From the NCBI RefSeq assembly GCF_030646115.1, contig NZ_JAUSMX010000018.1, positions 248,001 to 312,000 on the forward strand: a stretch of 64,000 bases of DNA, written 5' to 3'. Shown here in pieces: positions 48,853 to 58,769 of this stretch; position 1 is the first letter of the stretch, and the number at the start of each line of letters is the position of its first letter. The DNA comes from Fluviicoccus sp. Its GTDB lineage: Bacteria > Pseudomonadota > Gammaproteobacteria > Pseudomonadales > Moraxellaceae. Below the pieces are notes generated by a model that saw only the letters and a program-made list of their open reading frames with translations, did not search any database and was not told the origin of the DNA. A program made the position numbers and the translations under genes.

Positions 48853-50583
48853 ATGGCAGTGACACCCTCCTCTTCCGCCCCCTCATTCGGCGGCCTGGCC
48901 AAACGCCTGGTCCTGGAGGGTGTTGTTGAAGCCAGCACCATGCAAAAGGCGCTGACCGAATCACAGCGTGAACAGGTTTCGCTGGTGTCCTATCTGGTCG
49001 CCAACAAGATTGCCAAGGCTTCCCAGGTCGCCTGGATGATGGCTGACGAATTCGGCGATCCGCTGATCGACCTGGACATGATCGATACCGACCACATCCC
49101 CAAGGATGTGCTGGACGAGAAAATCATCCGCAAGCACAACGTGTTGCCCATATTCAAACGCGGCAAGCGGCTGTTTGTGGCAATGAGCGATCCGACCCGG
49201 GTGGAAGTGATCGACGCCATCCGTTTCAACACCGGTATGACGGTGGAAACCATAGTCGTCGAGGAAGACCGGCTGCTGAAGCTGGTTGAGCGCATTCTGG
49301 AAAGCACCAGCAACGCCAGTTTCGACGGTCTGGATGACGATCTGGAAAACCTGGACATTTCCTCCGGCGATGAGGCGGCTGCCCGGGACTCTGGCAGTTC
49401 CTCCATGGGTGAAGACGACGCCCCCATCGTCAAGTACATCAACAAGATCCTGCTCGACGCCATCAAGATGGGCGCCTCCGACTTGCACTTCGAGCCCTAC
49501 GAAAAATCCTACCGCATCCGCTTTCGTGTGGACGGCGTACTGCGCGAAATCACCAGGCCGCCGGTGCAACTGGCCACCAAGCTTTCCGCCCGCCTGAAAG
49601 TCATGTCGCAAATGGATATTTCCGAACGGCGGGTGCCTCAGGACGGCCGGATCAAGCTCAAACTTTCAAAAACCCGGGCCATCGACTTCCGGGTCAACTC
49701 CATGCCCACGCTGTTCGGCGAAAAACTCTGTCTGCGTATCCTGGATCCCTCCAGCGCCTCTCTGGGCATTGACATGCTGGGTTACGAGGCAGATCAGAAG
49801 GCGCTGTTCATGGGTGCCCTGGACAAGCCCCAGGGCATGCTGCTGATCACCGGCCCCACCGGCTCCGGCAAAACAGTGTCGCTGTATACCGGGCTCAATA
49901 TCCTCAACACGGTTGAAAACAATATTTCCACCGCCGAAGACCCGGTGGAAATCAACCTCGAAGGCATCAACCAGGTCAACGTCAACGCCAAAGTCGGCCT
50001 GACCTTCGCCTCGGCGCTGAAAGCCTTCCTGCGTCAGGATCCGGAAATCATCATGATTGGTGAAATCCGGGATCTGGAAACGGCGGAAATTGCCGTCAAG
50101 GCCGCGCAGACCGGTCACATGGTAATGTCCACCCTGCACACCAACAGCGCCCCGGAAACCCTGACCCGCTTGCGCAACATGGGGGTCCCCTCTTTCAATA
50201 TCGCCACCTCGGTGAATCTGGTCATCGCCCAGCGTCTGGCACGGCGGCTGTGCAGCGCCTGCAAGAAGCCCATGGATGTACCTCGCGCCAGCCTGCTGGA
50301 GTTGGGGTTCACCGATGCTGACCTGGCCACCGGATTCACCATCTATGAGCCGGTGGGCTGTGATCAGTGCCGGGATGGCTATAAGGGCCGGGTCGGCATT
50401 TACGAAGTCATGAAAGTAACCCCGAAAATTGCACGCATTATCATGGAAGAAGGCAATTCCATCGAGATTGCCGAGGCTGCCAAGGCCGAGGGCTTTCCGG
50501 ATTTGCGACGCTCCGGGCTGAAAAAAGCTATGGCTGGCGTTACCAGCCTGACCGAAATCAACCGGGTGACCGGTGTTGACTAA
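48853..50583 (+). CDS. pilB: Type IV pilus assembly ATPase PilB
   Basis: 576 residues, usual length. The N-terminal GspE-type domain (about residues 10-160) is followed by the ATPase core: Walker A GPTGSGKT (about residue 334), the Asp box and His box in the EDPVEINLEGINQVNVN and MVMSTLHTNSAPETL regions, and Walker B IIMIGEIRDLETAEIA. A tetracysteine zinc site uses CSACKKP and CDQCRDG. It powers pilus extension from the cytoplasmic face. First gene of pilBCD-coaE-yacG. Confidence 0.97.
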   Translation: MAVTPSSSAPSFGGLAKRLVLEGVVEASTMQKALTESQREQVSLVSYLVANKIAKASQVAWMMADEFGDPLIDLDMIDTDHIPKDVLDEKIIRKHNVLPIFKRGKRLFVAMSDPTRVEVIDAIRFNTGMTVETIVVEEDRLLKLVERILESTSNASFDGLDDDLENLDISSGDEAAARDSGSSSMGEDDAPIVKYINKILLDAIKMGASDLHFEPYEKSYRIRFRVDGVLREITRPPVQLATKLSARLKVMSQMDISERRVPQDGRIKLKLSKTRAIDFRVNSMPTLFGEKLCLRILDPSSASLGIDMLGYEADQKALFMGALDKPQGMLLITGPTGSGKTVSLYTGLNILNTVENNISTAEDPVEINLEGINQVNVNAKVGLTFASALKAFLRQDPEIIMIGEIRDLETAEIAVKAAQTGHMVMSTLHTNSAPETLTRLRNMGVPSFNIATSVNLVIAQRLARRLCSACKKPMDVPRASLLELGFTDADLATGFTIYEPVGCDQCRDGYKGRVGIYEVMKVTPKIARIIMEEGNSIEIAEAAKAEGFPDLRRSGLKKAMAGVTSLTEINRVTGVD

Positions 50584-50589
50584 TCGAGT

Positions 50590-51831
50590 GTGACGGAAAT
50601 GGCAACCAACAAAGCGGAAGTACAGCTCAACTTTGCCTACGAAGGCACGGACAAGCGCGGCCAGAAAACAAAAGGCGAAATCTCCGGCAAGAATATCGCA
50701 TTGGCCAAGGCACAGTTGCGCAAGCAAGGCATCAATGTCGCCAAAATTCATAAAAAGAGCAGCGGCTTGTTAGGCGGCGGTGCCCGAAAGAAAAAAATCA
50801 GCCCCATGGACATCGCCTTGTTCACGCGTCAGCTGGCCACCATGATGAAAGCCGGCGTTCCGCTGGTGCAATCCTTCGAAATTGTCGCCGAGGGCCTGGA
50901 CAACCCCTCCATGCGTGACGTGGTGCTCGGCATCAAGGCCGAAGTCGAAGGCGGCAGCAATTTTGCATCATCACTGCGCAAGTACCCCCTGCTGTTTGAC
51001 GATCTGTTTTGCAGCCTGGTCAATTCCGGTGAGCAATCCGGTGCCTTGGAAACCATGCTTGACCGTGTGGCCGAGTACAAGGAAAAGAGCGAATTGCTCA
51101 AGATGAAAATTAAAAAGGCCATGAAATACCCCATTTCCGTGGTCGTAGTCGCTGTGATTGTGACCGTAATCCTTTTGCTGAAAGTGGTTCCGGTATTTCA
51201 ATCCCTGTTCTCCGGCTTCGGCGCCGAGCTGCCTGCTTTCACCATGATGGTGGTGCATATGTCGGAATGGATGCAGAAATGGTGGTTCATCCTGCTGATC
51301 ATCATAGTCGGCACAGTCGGGGGGTTTGGCGAGGCCAAGAAACGATCCGTGGCCTTTAATAACTTTCTGGACAGAATGTCACTGAAGCTGCCCATTTTCG
51401 GCGACCTGGTTTTCAAGTCCACTATTGCCCGCTTTGCCCGCACCCTGTCCACGACTTTCTCGGCCGGGGTGCCCTTGATTGACGCACTGGTGTCCTGCGC
51501 CGGTGCTTCCGGCAATGTGGTTTACCGCGAAGCCATCCTCCGTATCCGCGACGACGTCGCGACCGGCCAGCAATTGGGCTTCGCCATGCGGCAATCGGGC
51601 ATTTTCCCTTCCATGGCCCTGCAAATGGTTGCCATCGGCGAAGAGTCCGGCGCGCTGGACTCCATGCTGGACAAGGTTGCCAGCTATTATGAGAGCGAAG
51701 TGGACAATGCCGTTGACGGCCTTACCTCAATGATGGAACCCATTATCATGGCCATTCTGGGCGTCCTGATCGGCGGCTTGGTCATCGCCATGTACCTGCC
51801 AATCTTCCAGATGGGTGCGGTGGTAGGCTGA
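50590..51831 (+). CDS. pilC: Type IV pilus inner-membrane platform protein PilC
   Basis: 413 residues, usual length. Two T2SF domains are visible (MDIALFTRQLATMMKAGVPL and STIARFARTLSTTFSAGVPL), with three transmembrane segments (about residues 175-195, 220-245, 375-400). It couples PilB motion to pilin assembly in the inner membrane. The GTG at 50590 is used here; ATG at 50599 is an equally good start. It begins 6 bp after pilB. Confidence 0.97.
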   Translation: MTEMATNKAEVQLNFAYEGTDKRGQKTKGEISGKNIALAKAQLRKQGINVAKIHKKSSGLLGGGARKKKISPMDIALFTRQLATMMKAGVPLVQSFEIVAEGLDNPSMRDVVLGIKAEVEGGSNFASSLRKYPLLFDDLFCSLVNSGEQSGALETMLDRVAEYKEKSELLKMKIKKAMKYPISVVVVAVIVTVILLLKVVPVFQSLFSGFGAELPAFTMMVVHMSEWMQKWWFILLIIIVGTVGGFGEAKKRSVAFNNFLDRMSLKLPIFGDLVFKSTIARFARTLSTTFSAGVPLIDALVSCAGASGNVVYREAILRIRDDVATGQQLGFAMRQSGIFPSMALQMVAIGEESGALDSMLDKVASYYESEVDNAVDGLTSMMEPIIMAILGVLIGGLVIAMYLPIFQMGAVVG

Positions 51832-51839
51832 TAAGACCC

Positions 51840-52694
51840 ATGATTGAACTATTGGCAACCAGCCCCCTGTTCGCAGGGGGCATGATATTCCTGCTCGGGC
51901 TCTGTATCGGCAGTTTCCTGAACGTGGTCATTTACCGCGTACCGGTGATGCTGAACCATGAATGGCGCATTCAGGCCTCGGAAATCCTGGAGTTGCCGCG
52001 TCCGGAGTTTCCCCGGTTCAACCTGGTGCTGCCGCACTCCCGATGCCCTCACTGCGGGCATCGGATTACCGCCATCGAAAACATCCCGGTGCTGAGCTGG
52101 CTGTTCCTGCGAGGCAAATGCAGCGCCTGCCGGGCTCCGATATCACCCCGCTATCCCAGTGTCGAATTGGCCACCGCACTATTGTCGCTGCTGGTGTTCG
52201 CCATCTTCGGCCCCACCGGCAAGATGGTGGCCGCTCTTGGTCTGACCTGGGCGCTGATCGCCCTGACCATGATTGATTTTGACACCCAGTACCTGCCCGA
52301 TGTCATCACCCTGCCGTTGATGTGGGCGGGACTGATAGTCAACATGCAAGGGCTTTGGGTTCCACTGGATCAAGCCGTTCTGGGAGCAGCCTTCGGTTAC
52401 TTGTCCCTATGGAGCGTTTACTGGCTGTTCAAGCTGGTGACCGGCAAGGAAGGCATGGGTTATGGTGACTTCAAGCTGCTGGCGGCCTTGGGGGCCTGGC
52501 TGGGGCCATCCCAATTGCCGCTGATCATCCTTCTGTCCTCGTTTGTCGGTGCTGTTATCGGTGGCATCTACATAGCCGTCCGCAAGCAAAACGCCCCTTT
52601 CGCCTTCGGCCCTTATCTGGCCATCGCGGGGTTCATTGCCATGCTGGGCGGACCGGAGATCGTCAACTGGTATCTGGGCACCTGGAAGCACTGA
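51840..52694 (+). CDS. pilD: Prepilin peptidase/N-methyltransferase PilD
   Basis: 284 residues. The N-terminal methyltransferase part has FLNVVIYRVP and the paired Cys motifs CPHCGH and CSACRAP that form its zinc site. The membrane aspartyl peptidase core has catalytic Asp in LTMIDFDTQYLPD and in the GMGYGDFKLLA block. It cleaves and methylates type IV prepilins at the inner membrane. Starts 8 bp after pilC. Confidence 0.97.
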   Translation: MIELLATSPLFAGGMIFLLGLCIGSFLNVVIYRVPVMLNHEWRIQASEILELPRPEFPRFNLVLPHSRCPHCGHRITAIENIPVLSWLFLRGKCSACRAPISPRYPSVELATALLSLLVFAIFGPTGKMVAALGLTWALIALTMIDFDTQYLPDVITLPLMWAGLIVNMQGLWVPLDQAVLGAAFGYLSLWSVYWLFKLVTGKEGMGYGDFKLLAALGAWLGPSQLPLIILLSSFVGAVIGGIYIAVRKQNAPFAFGPYLAIAGFIAMLGGPEIVNWYLGTWKH

Positions 52695-52697
52695 ACC

Positions 52698-53306
52698 ATG
52701 CTGATTGTTGGATTAACGGGCGGTATCGGCAGCGGCAAGACGGTGGCCAGTGACTGGCTGGCCGAACAAGGCATTGAAGTGGTGGATGCCGACCAGGTTG
52801 CGCGGGAAATTGTAGCTCCCGGTGAACCGGCCCTGAACGCCATCAGCCGCCACTTTGGCCCCGGCATCCTGCTGTCGGACGGGTCGCTGAATCGCGCCGC
52901 CCTGAGACAACGCGTATTTTCAGATCCTGCCGAACGCGCCGTGCTGGAGTCCATTACACACCCCGCCATCCGTGAACGCATTCTCCGGCATCTTCAGGCC
53001 GCCGCCTCCGCTTACACTGTGCTGGTTTCTCCCTTGCTGTTTGAAACCGGCCAAGCCGGTTTTTGCGGTCGCACCATCGTCATCGATGTAGAGGAGGCCA
53101 CCCAGAAGGCCCGTGCATCAACGCGCGACGGCGTCAGCGAGGCGCAGATTGCCAGCATCATGGCTGTACAAATGTCACGGGAAGAACGGCTGAAGCGGGC
53201 TGATGACATTATCGTCAACCAAGGTGACCGCGAGGACCTGTACCTGCAACTGGAGCACCTGCACCGCCAATATCTGGCGCTGGCCGACGAGATGAATCAT
53301 GGCTGA
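52698..53306 (+). CDS. coaE: Dephospho-CoA kinase
   Basis: 202 residues, full length, starting [15 protein letters not shown] with the Walker A P-loop. [10 protein letters not shown] and the [10 protein letters not shown] strand are typical. It phosphorylates dephospho-CoA in the last step of coenzyme A synthesis. It lies 3 bp after pilD and overlaps yacG by 8 bp; the pilD-coaE-yacG order is common in Gammaproteobacteria. Confidence 0.96.
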   Translation: MLIVGLTGGIGSGKTVASDWLAEQGIEVVDADQVAREIVAPGEPALNAISRHFGPGILLSDGSLNRAALRQRVFSDPAERAVLESITHPAIRERILRHLQAAASAYTVLVSPLLFETGQAGFCGRTIVIDVEEATQKARASTRDGVSEAQIASIMAVQMSREERLKRADDIIVNQGDREDLYLQLEHLHRQYLALADEMNHG

Positions 53307-53505
53307 AAACACCCCTGCGTCCACGCCCGCCTTCCCCTGCCCCCGCTGCGGCAAACCATCCCGGTGGAGCGGCAACCCCAGCCGTCCTTTCTGCAGCGAG
53401 CGCTGCAAGCTGATTGATCTGGGGGCATGGGCCGCCGAAGAATACCGGGTCCCGCTGAAGCAGGGCCGGGACTTCACGGATGAAGCCCCGGATTACGAGG
53501 ACTGA
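53299..53505 (+). CDS. yacG: DNA gyrase inhibitor/zinc-binding protein YacG
   Basis: 68 residues with a four-Cys zinc ribbon, [10 protein letters not shown] and [12 protein letters not shown], as in E. coli YacG, which binds GyrB and inhibits gyrase. The WAAEEYRVP that follows is also family-typical. The last gene of the pilBCD-coaE operon; it ends directly against the convergent DUF4403 gene. Confidence 0.94.
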   Translation: MAENTPASTPAFPCPRCGKPSRWSGNPSRPFCSERCKLIDLGAWAAEEYRVPLKQGRDFTDEAPDYED

Positions 53506-54954
53506 CTAGAGTGTTCCCGCCGGGGACACGGCGCGGGAAGCCGCAGGCACGGTTCCCTGCACCTTATCGGGAGTCGTTTCCAGCGCAAGCTTGCCATCCA
53601 CCAGCACCAGCGCCTTGAGGTCGGTTGGCGTAAAGAACACCCCTTGCGGCTTCACCGACGCCACCTGCACCCGCAAGCTCATGCCATATCCCAGATCCTG
53701 CCGGTAATCCCTGAAGTCCTTCAACGTCTCCGCCAGATCCTTGTCGAAGTTGAAGCGGGCGTTCTGCTGGATCGCGTCCTTGAACGTACCATGCAACATC
53801 CAGTTGGCGGTCCGCGCCAGAAAACTGCTGGTGGATAACTCAAACTCCACATCTTCCAGACGCATTTCATTGGCCGCCACATCCAGCACCGGGCGGCCCA
53901 GCATATAAACCTCGGCCACAATCGGCTTTTGCAGCTTCAATCCCAGCACCGCCTTGTCACCGCTGCCATAGAGGCGGATGGATTCAATCAGCACTTCCCG
54001 TCCACCGGCGACAAAAGGCTTGCCGGCCAGCCTCTCATTGAGCAGGGTATTGGCGGTGTCCAGGCCGATATCACCGCGCAGTGCCAGACTGAAACTGTCA
54101 ACGGGAGCGGTCAGCCGCTGCGGCTTCGGCAAGGGTGGCGCCGGACGAACCGGCTTGGGTCCGGTAACGATTTGCGGGCGCGCCATGACACTGACCGCCG
54201 TTGAAACGGACCGGCCGGAGCCCTTGATGTCGGCTAACCCCACCCCTTCCGGCTGCATCAGCAGCCAGACGCCCGGCTGGATTTCCCTCGGCTCGTTCAG
54301 TTCGGGCCATGCCTTGGCCAGCATGGACTTCAAGTTGAACTGCTTCAGATTGTCCGTTATCGCCTGTGTCACCAGCCCTTGCACCTTGTCGCGAACAATC
54401 GGCAGGTTCAGCAGTTTTTCCACCGGCAGGTTAAGCTTGGTAATATTACAGGGCTTCAACCACTTCAATTGCCATGGGTCCGGTTGCAGCGCCAGATCTC
54501 CGTCTTTGGTCCAGTAGAGGCTGCCGGGCAGGATGAATTCGATCCTCGGCATTTCCTCGCCATTCATGCCGCAACTGACGCCGCCCATGCTGAAACCGGC
54601 GCTGCTGATTTTTGAGTCCAGCGCGAAATCCAGTTGCGTGGTCGCCAGAAACTGAGTACCGGCAATAGCCAGCTTGACGTCACGCAGAAAAACCTGATGC
54701 GTGACATCGGCCTTGCCGATGCCAATGGATTGCGTCGAAGTGGAGGCCGACAACGGCTTGGGCGACTGGCGCAGCATTTCCGCCCGCAAGGCCTCCAGAT
54801 CCAGCGTCACCGGCAGGTTGATCACGGACTGGCTGACGGGGGGCATGATATAAGGCAGAGGGTTATTCGGCGGCGGCTGGATCTGCGGCGCCGAGCAACC
54901 GGCTGCCAGCGCGAAACTGGCAGCAAGGACAGGCCATACGGTTACGGTACGCAT
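53506..54954 (-). CDS. DUF4403-family lipoprotein
   Basis: 482 residues from ATG at 54954. The signal peptide ends in a lipobox (SFALAAGC), so it is a lipoprotein. The body is beta-rich (LAIAGTQFLATTQLDFAL, LSLALRGDIGLDTANTLLNE, LEDVEFELSTSSFL), consistent with the repeated TULIP-like/BPI-type fold proposed for DUF4403 proteins. Alternative starts reaching 55170 would bury the signal peptide and are rejected. The role is unknown; binding or moving lipids at the outer membrane is a family-level guess. Confidence 0.8.
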   Translation of the reverse strand: MRTVTVWPVLAASFALAAGCSAPQIQPPPNNPLPYIMPPVSQSVINLPVTLDLEALRAEMLRQSPKPLSASTSTQSIGIGKADVTHQVFLRDVKLAIAGTQFLATTQLDFALDSKISSAGFSMGGVSCGMNGEEMPRIEFILPGSLYWTKDGDLALQPDPWQLKWLKPCNITKLNLPVEKLLNLPIVRDKVQGLVTQAITDNLKQFNLKSMLAKAWPELNEPREIQPGVWLLMQPEGVGLADIKGSGRSVSTAVSVMARPQIVTGPKPVRPAPPLPKPQRLTAPVDSFSLALRGDIGLDTANTLLNERLAGKPFVAGGREVLIESIRLYGSGDKAVLGLKLQKPIVAEVYMLGRPVLDVAANEMRLEDVEFELSTSSFLARTANWMLHGTFKDAIQQNARFNFDKDLAETLKDFRDYRQDLGYGMSLRVQVASVKPQGVFFTPTDLKALVLVDGKLALETTPDKVQGTVPAASRAVSPAGTL

Positions 54955-55049
54955 AGGAATTCTCTGGGAATGGGGTGGATCTTCAAGCCGGGATTTTGCC
55001 ACAACCGGGATGCCGGTGTCCTCCCGGTGTCCAACAGGGACCAGCCTTT

Positions 55050-55694
55050 TCAGGGTTTGCCGAAAGCCGGTTTCATCAGGTCCAGAATGTGGCCCGCCAG
55101 GATATCGGCCTGCACTTCCGGTTCGGCGCCGTGCCGGCCGAAGGCATGGGTAAAATTCCCCTCCAACCACAAATGGGCGAAGCCATGCACCACGCTCCAG
55201 GCCAGCATGCTGTAGAGAAAGACCTGATCCTGCCGCTCAGGCGGGGTCAAATTACCCACCACATCCGCCAGCAATGCAAAACATTCGTCACCCGCTTCCT
55301 TCAGCATCGGATTTTCCTTGTCCAGGGCCTCACAACGGAAAACCAGTCGGAAAGCCCCCGGACGCCGGATGGCGAAGTCTATGTAGGACAAACCCACCGC
55401 CTTCAAACGTGCATAAGGGCTGGCGCCTGCCGCCTCAATACGGACGCGACCTTGGGCGGTCATGTCGCGGAATACACTGCCGGCATAAGCGGAGAGTAAA
55501 CCGGCGCGGTCTCGAAAGTGATGGGCGGGCGCGGCATGCGAAACCCCCGCACGACGGGCGCAGGCGCGCAGGGTGAAGGACTCCAGCCCCTCCTCCTCAA
55601 TGAGGTCTCCGGCAGCCTGCAACAAGGCGCGCGCCAGATCACCGTGATGATAGGGCGGGCGCGGCTCCGGAACTGCCTGAATTTTCACTGTCAT
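55050..55694 (-). CDS. TetR/AcrR-family regulator (WHG domain)
   Basis: 214 residues. The N-terminal helix-turn-helix is FTLRACARRAGVSHAAPAHHF, and the C-terminal ligand/dimer domain is of the WHG type (AWSVVHGFAHLWLEGNF). ATG at 55694 has AAGG upstream. A perfect 15-bp palindrome lies 33 bp upstream and is the likely operator. The neighbouring DUF4403 or alpha/beta hydrolase genes may be in its regulon. Confidence 0.9.
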   Translation of the reverse strand: MTVKIQAVPEPRPPYHHGDLARALLQAAGDLIEEEGLESFTLRACARRAGVSHAAPAHHFRDRAGLLSAYAGSVFRDMTAQGRVRIEAAGASPYARLKAVGLSYIDFAIRRPGAFRLVFRCEALDKENPMLKEAGDECFALLADVVGNLTPPERQDQVFLYSMLAWSVVHGFAHLWLEGNFTHAFGRHGAEPEVQADILAGHILDLMKPAFGKP

Positions 55695-55726
55695 GTCGAT
55701 ACCTTACCGGACAAAGGGCCAAACGT

Positions 55727-55741
55727 CTTTACAGTGTAAAG
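55727..55741. promoter_or_regulatory. Candidate TetR operator
   Basis: CTTTACAGTGTAAAG is a perfect palindrome around a central G, 33 bp from the TetR start codon in the divergent region with the hydrolase gene. Size and symmetry fit a TetR dimer site controlling its own gene. Confidence 0.6.
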
Positions 55742-55863
55742 TTTAGCCTGTTTTCCGGTCAAATGCACGAGGCTTCACACACCTAACGTGGCGCAAAACA
55801 TAGCCCCCTGCTCCTGATGAAGCATTGTATTCGATCATGGCCTGCGTCATTATCGGCGCATTG

Positions 55864-55883
55864 CCCCCAACCGGTCTTGGGGG
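55864..55883. other. Perfect 7-bp hairpin upstream of hydrolase gene
   Basis: CCCCCAA and TTGGGGG pair around CCGGTC. No T-run follows; it may be a leader hairpin of the gene at 55982 or a repeat fragment. Confidence 0.4.
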
Positions 55884-55981
55884 TGAAAACCCGCCTTTGG
55901 CCGGGCATTATCCTGCCCTTTAATAATGACAACACGCTTCGAAGACAGACCTGCTTCTCACCCGGGTCACAAGGAGAAACC

Positions 55982-56830
55982 ATGCCCCGCTCCGGCACTT
56001 GGCACGTACAGCATGTGCAGACTTCCGCCGGCCACCTTTTTGTCCGCCGCCGTGACGGCGCCGGTATTCCGCTGCTGCTATGGCCATCCATTTTTTTTGA
56101 CCACTCCCTGTATTTGGGGCTCTGTGAATGGCTCGATAATCCGGTGATCCTGCTGGACGGCCCCGGCCACGGCCGGAGCGAAGGCTGCCCGAGTCCATTG
56201 ACACTGGAATTATGCGCCAAAGCCCAGGACGACATCCTGACTACACTGGGAGTCCGTGAGGCGGTGCTGGTCGGCACTTCGTGGGGTGGACTGGTGGATG
56301 TGGTGCACGGCCTTAATGATCCTTCCGGGCGCATCCGCGGCCTGATCCTGGCCAACACCCCTTTCGCCATGGAGTCCCGGCCCAAACTGTCCACCTTGGC
56401 CGTAGTGGCCATGAGCCGTTTCATTCCCACCCTGAAAGTGTTCCGTGAAGGCATCGCCAAGGCCTTCTTTTCACCCCAGACCCGCCTCCGCCACCCGGAA
56501 GTTTTGCAGAATTTCCTGGAGCAAAGCGACACCTTCGCCCATCCTGAACTGTATCCGGTCATCCGCTCGGTGTTGCTGGACCGTCCGTCACTGCTGCCAC
56601 GGCTGTGCAGCCTGACGCAACCGGTGCTGGTCATTGCCGGTGAAGATGACGCCAATTGCCCCGTGGCGGACATGAAAGCTGCCGCTGCAGCCATTCCCGA
56701 CCACACACTGGAAGTGATTCCCGGCAGCGGCCATATCTCACTGGCCGAACGCCCCCATGAATCCGCCATGCGCATCCGGAAATGGCTTGCGGAGCATTTT
56801 GACTCGCCGGCACCGGCTTCTGACAGCTAA
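55982..56830 (+). CDS. Alpha/beta-fold hydrolase
   Basis: 282 residues from ATG at 55982, which has a strong AAGGAG 5 bp upstream; a longer frame to 55817 lacks a site. The typical order is LLLWPSIFFDHSLY (oxyanion strand), LLDGPGHGRSEG, nucleophile elbow VGTSWGGLVDV, Asp in IAGEDDANCP and His in GSGHISLAE. No signal peptide. Esterase or epoxide-hydrolase-like activity is likely, substrate unknown. Its 5' region is shared with the divergent TetR gene. Confidence 0.85.
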   Translation: MPRSGTWHVQHVQTSAGHLFVRRRDGAGIPLLLWPSIFFDHSLYLGLCEWLDNPVILLDGPGHGRSEGCPSPLTLELCAKAQDDILTTLGVREAVLVGTSWGGLVDVVHGLNDPSGRIRGLILANTPFAMESRPKLSTLAVVAMSRFIPTLKVFREGIAKAFFSPQTRLRHPEVLQNFLEQSDTFAHPELYPVIRSVLLDRPSLLPRLCSLTQPVLVIAGEDDANCPVADMKAAAAAIPDHTLEVIPGSGHISLAERPHESAMRIRKWLAEHFDSPAPASDS

Positions 56831-56896
56831 GCCCGGCTTAAGCCGGGGCCGATGCGGATTGTGCTACGATGCCGCATCAGCCCTTATCAACCGTAC

Positions 56897-57763
56897 ATGT
56901 CCATGACGCTGCCTTCACTGACCCGCTTTGCCTGGCTGTCGATTGCCGCCGCACTCATCACGCTCAGCCTGAAAATGCTGGCCTACGCCCTCACCGGCTC
57001 GGTCGGCCTGCTGTCGGATGCGTTGGAGTCGCTGGTCAACCTGGCCGCCGCCATCATGGCGCTGGCCATGCTGCATGTCGCCGCACAACCCCCCGATGAC
57101 GACCACGCCTACGGCCACAGCAAGGCGGAATACTTCTCCAGCGCTCTGGAAGGCCTGCTAATCCTGGTGGCGGCGGGCGGCATAGCCTGGACCGCTTTTC
57201 CCCGCTTGTTCGACCCGCAGCCGATTGAGCAGGTAGGGTTGGGCATGGCGATTTCAGTGGGTGCGTCGCTGGTGAACCTGTGGGTGTCGCGGGTGTTGTT
57301 CAAGGCGGGCAAGCAATACCACTCGATTACCCTGGAAGCCGATGCCCATCACCTGATGACTGACGTCTGGACCTCCGCCGGGGTTCTGGCGGCGGTGGCG
57401 CTGGTGGCGCTCTCCGGCTGGTATATTCTGGACCCGATCATTGCCATGCTCGTGGCAGCCAATATCGTCTGGACCGGCATCCACCTCATGTACCGCTCGG
57501 TAACCGGACTGATGGACACCGCCCTGCCCCCGGAGGAACTGGCGGTGATCCGCAAGATACTGGACAGTTACAGCAGCAAGGGCGCCCGTTATACGGAACT
57601 GCGCACCCGGCAATCCGGGGCCAGCAAATTCATTTCCGTGCATGTGCAAGTGCCCGGCGAATGGTCTGTGCAGGCCGGGCATGACCTGCTGGACGCCATG
57701 GAAGCCGAGATCGACCAAGCCCTGCCCAACACCCATACCCTGACACATCTGGAGCCGCTATAG
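56897..57763 (+). CDS. Cation diffusion facilitator (FieF-like)
   Basis: 288 residues from ATG at 56897, with a second possible ATG at 56903 and no strong ribosome-binding site. Six transmembrane helices are expected; the metal site shows [13 protein letters not shown] in helix 2 and [17 protein letters not shown] in helix 5, the HxxxD pattern of the family. The cytoplasmic C-terminal dimerisation domain follows. It should export Zn(II) or Fe(II) from the cytoplasm in exchange for protons. It ends 27 bp before a convergent gene. Confidence 0.92.
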   Translation: MSMTLPSLTRFAWLSIAAALITLSLKMLAYALTGSVGLLSDALESLVNLAAAIMALAMLHVAAQPPDDDHAYGHSKAEYFSSALEGLLILVAAGGIAWTAFPRLFDPQPIEQVGLGMAISVGASLVNLWVSRVLFKAGKQYHSITLEADAHHLMTDVWTSAGVLAAVALVALSGWYILDPIIAMLVAANIVWTGIHLMYRSVTGLMDTALPPEELAVIRKILDSYSSKGARYTELRTRQSGASKFISVHVQVPGEWSVQAGHDLLDAMEAEIDQALPNTHTLTHLEPL

Positions 57764-57790
57764 CTGGTTGAGACCGGCCACGGCATGGCT

Positions 57791-58690
57791 TCAGGCCGCC
57801 AACGCTTCGCGGTTGCGGAACGCCGCATTCAGCATGCCGTTTTCCCCGAACAGCTTTTCCCGCCACTCTTTTTCCAGGGCGGCGGTGTGATGGCGGTCAG
57901 GATGGAAATCCTTGCGGGCAAACAGCCCCATGCGCGGCAGGATGCGTGTTACGAAACCCTTGCGCCCCAGCAGCAGCGTCAGCCCGCGGCGGTTTTCCTT
58001 CCAGTTCAGGGCCTGCCCGTCCTTCGCCACCATCCACAGCCAACTGCCCAGAATCGGCGGCAGCAAAGCCGCCACCACTAGCGGATAGCTCAGCAAACGT
58101 TCGGTCCGGCTGTTGCCGATCAGCTCATAGACCTCATAAGCCACTGACTTGTGCTCCAGCTCCTCCAGCGCATGCCATTGCCATAACCCGATCATTTCCG
58201 GATCGGCCTTGGCCCGGAACCCCTCATCAATCAACAGGCGTTCACCCAGCAAGGCGGTGAAATGCTCCATGAATGCCGTGCATGCCAGTTGCTGGCTGGG
58301 TGGCAGCTTCGACAATAGCTTCAATCCCCGCTCCACCCCTTTTTGCGCCACCATCACATCAAAGCCCCGCGCTGCCAGCAATTCGTTCAGCCGTTCATGT
58401 TCACGGGTATGAATGGCCTCCTGGCCGATGAATCCGGAAATTTTGGCCTTCAGTACCGGGTCAGTGACCCGGTCACGGTAATGCCGCACCGTGTCCATGA
58501 AGAACAATTCTCCCGGCGGAAAAATGGCCGACAGCATGGCGAAGAACAAAGTGGCGGTGGCGTTGTTGTCGTAAAAATAGCGGGCGCCCTCCGCAGAAAG
58601 CCTGAAATCCATCTGGCGTGGCGGAATGCCGACCGTGGCTCCGGCGAGTTTGCGGGGCTTGGTGGAAATCGGGGTGGCGGGCATGTTCAT
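57791..58690 (-). CDS. PF10118-type predicted metal-dependent hydrolase
   Basis: 299 residues from ATG at 58690; an ATG seven codons earlier is possible. Conserved metal-ligand-like residues occur on helices: FFPPGELFF-type start (IFPPGELFFMDTVRHY), GQEAIHTREHERLN, ACTAFMEHFTALLGE and WHALEELEHKSVAYEV. These E/H pairs resemble a ferritin-like diiron site. The family is common next to TetR regulators in lipid-using gammaproteobacteria, and a TetR gene is divergent here. The real reaction is not known to me. Confidence 0.82.
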   Translation of the reverse strand: MNMPATPISTKPRKLAGATVGIPPRQMDFRLSAEGARYFYDNNATATLFFAMLSAIFPPGELFFMDTVRHYRDRVTDPVLKAKISGFIGQEAIHTREHERLNELLAARGFDVMVAQKGVERGLKLLSKLPPSQQLACTAFMEHFTALLGERLLIDEGFRAKADPEMIGLWQWHALEELEHKSVAYEVYELIGNSRTERLLSYPLVVAALLPPILGSWLWMVAKDGQALNWKENRRGLTLLLGRKGFVTRILPRMGLFARKDFHPDRHHTAALEKEWREKLFGENGMLNAAFRNREALAA

Positions 58691-58769
58691 GGCATGTGGC
58701 TCCGGTGGCATCGGGTTGGAGGTGGTTTTTCAGTCTACCATTGACTGTTACATCCATTGATGACACATT

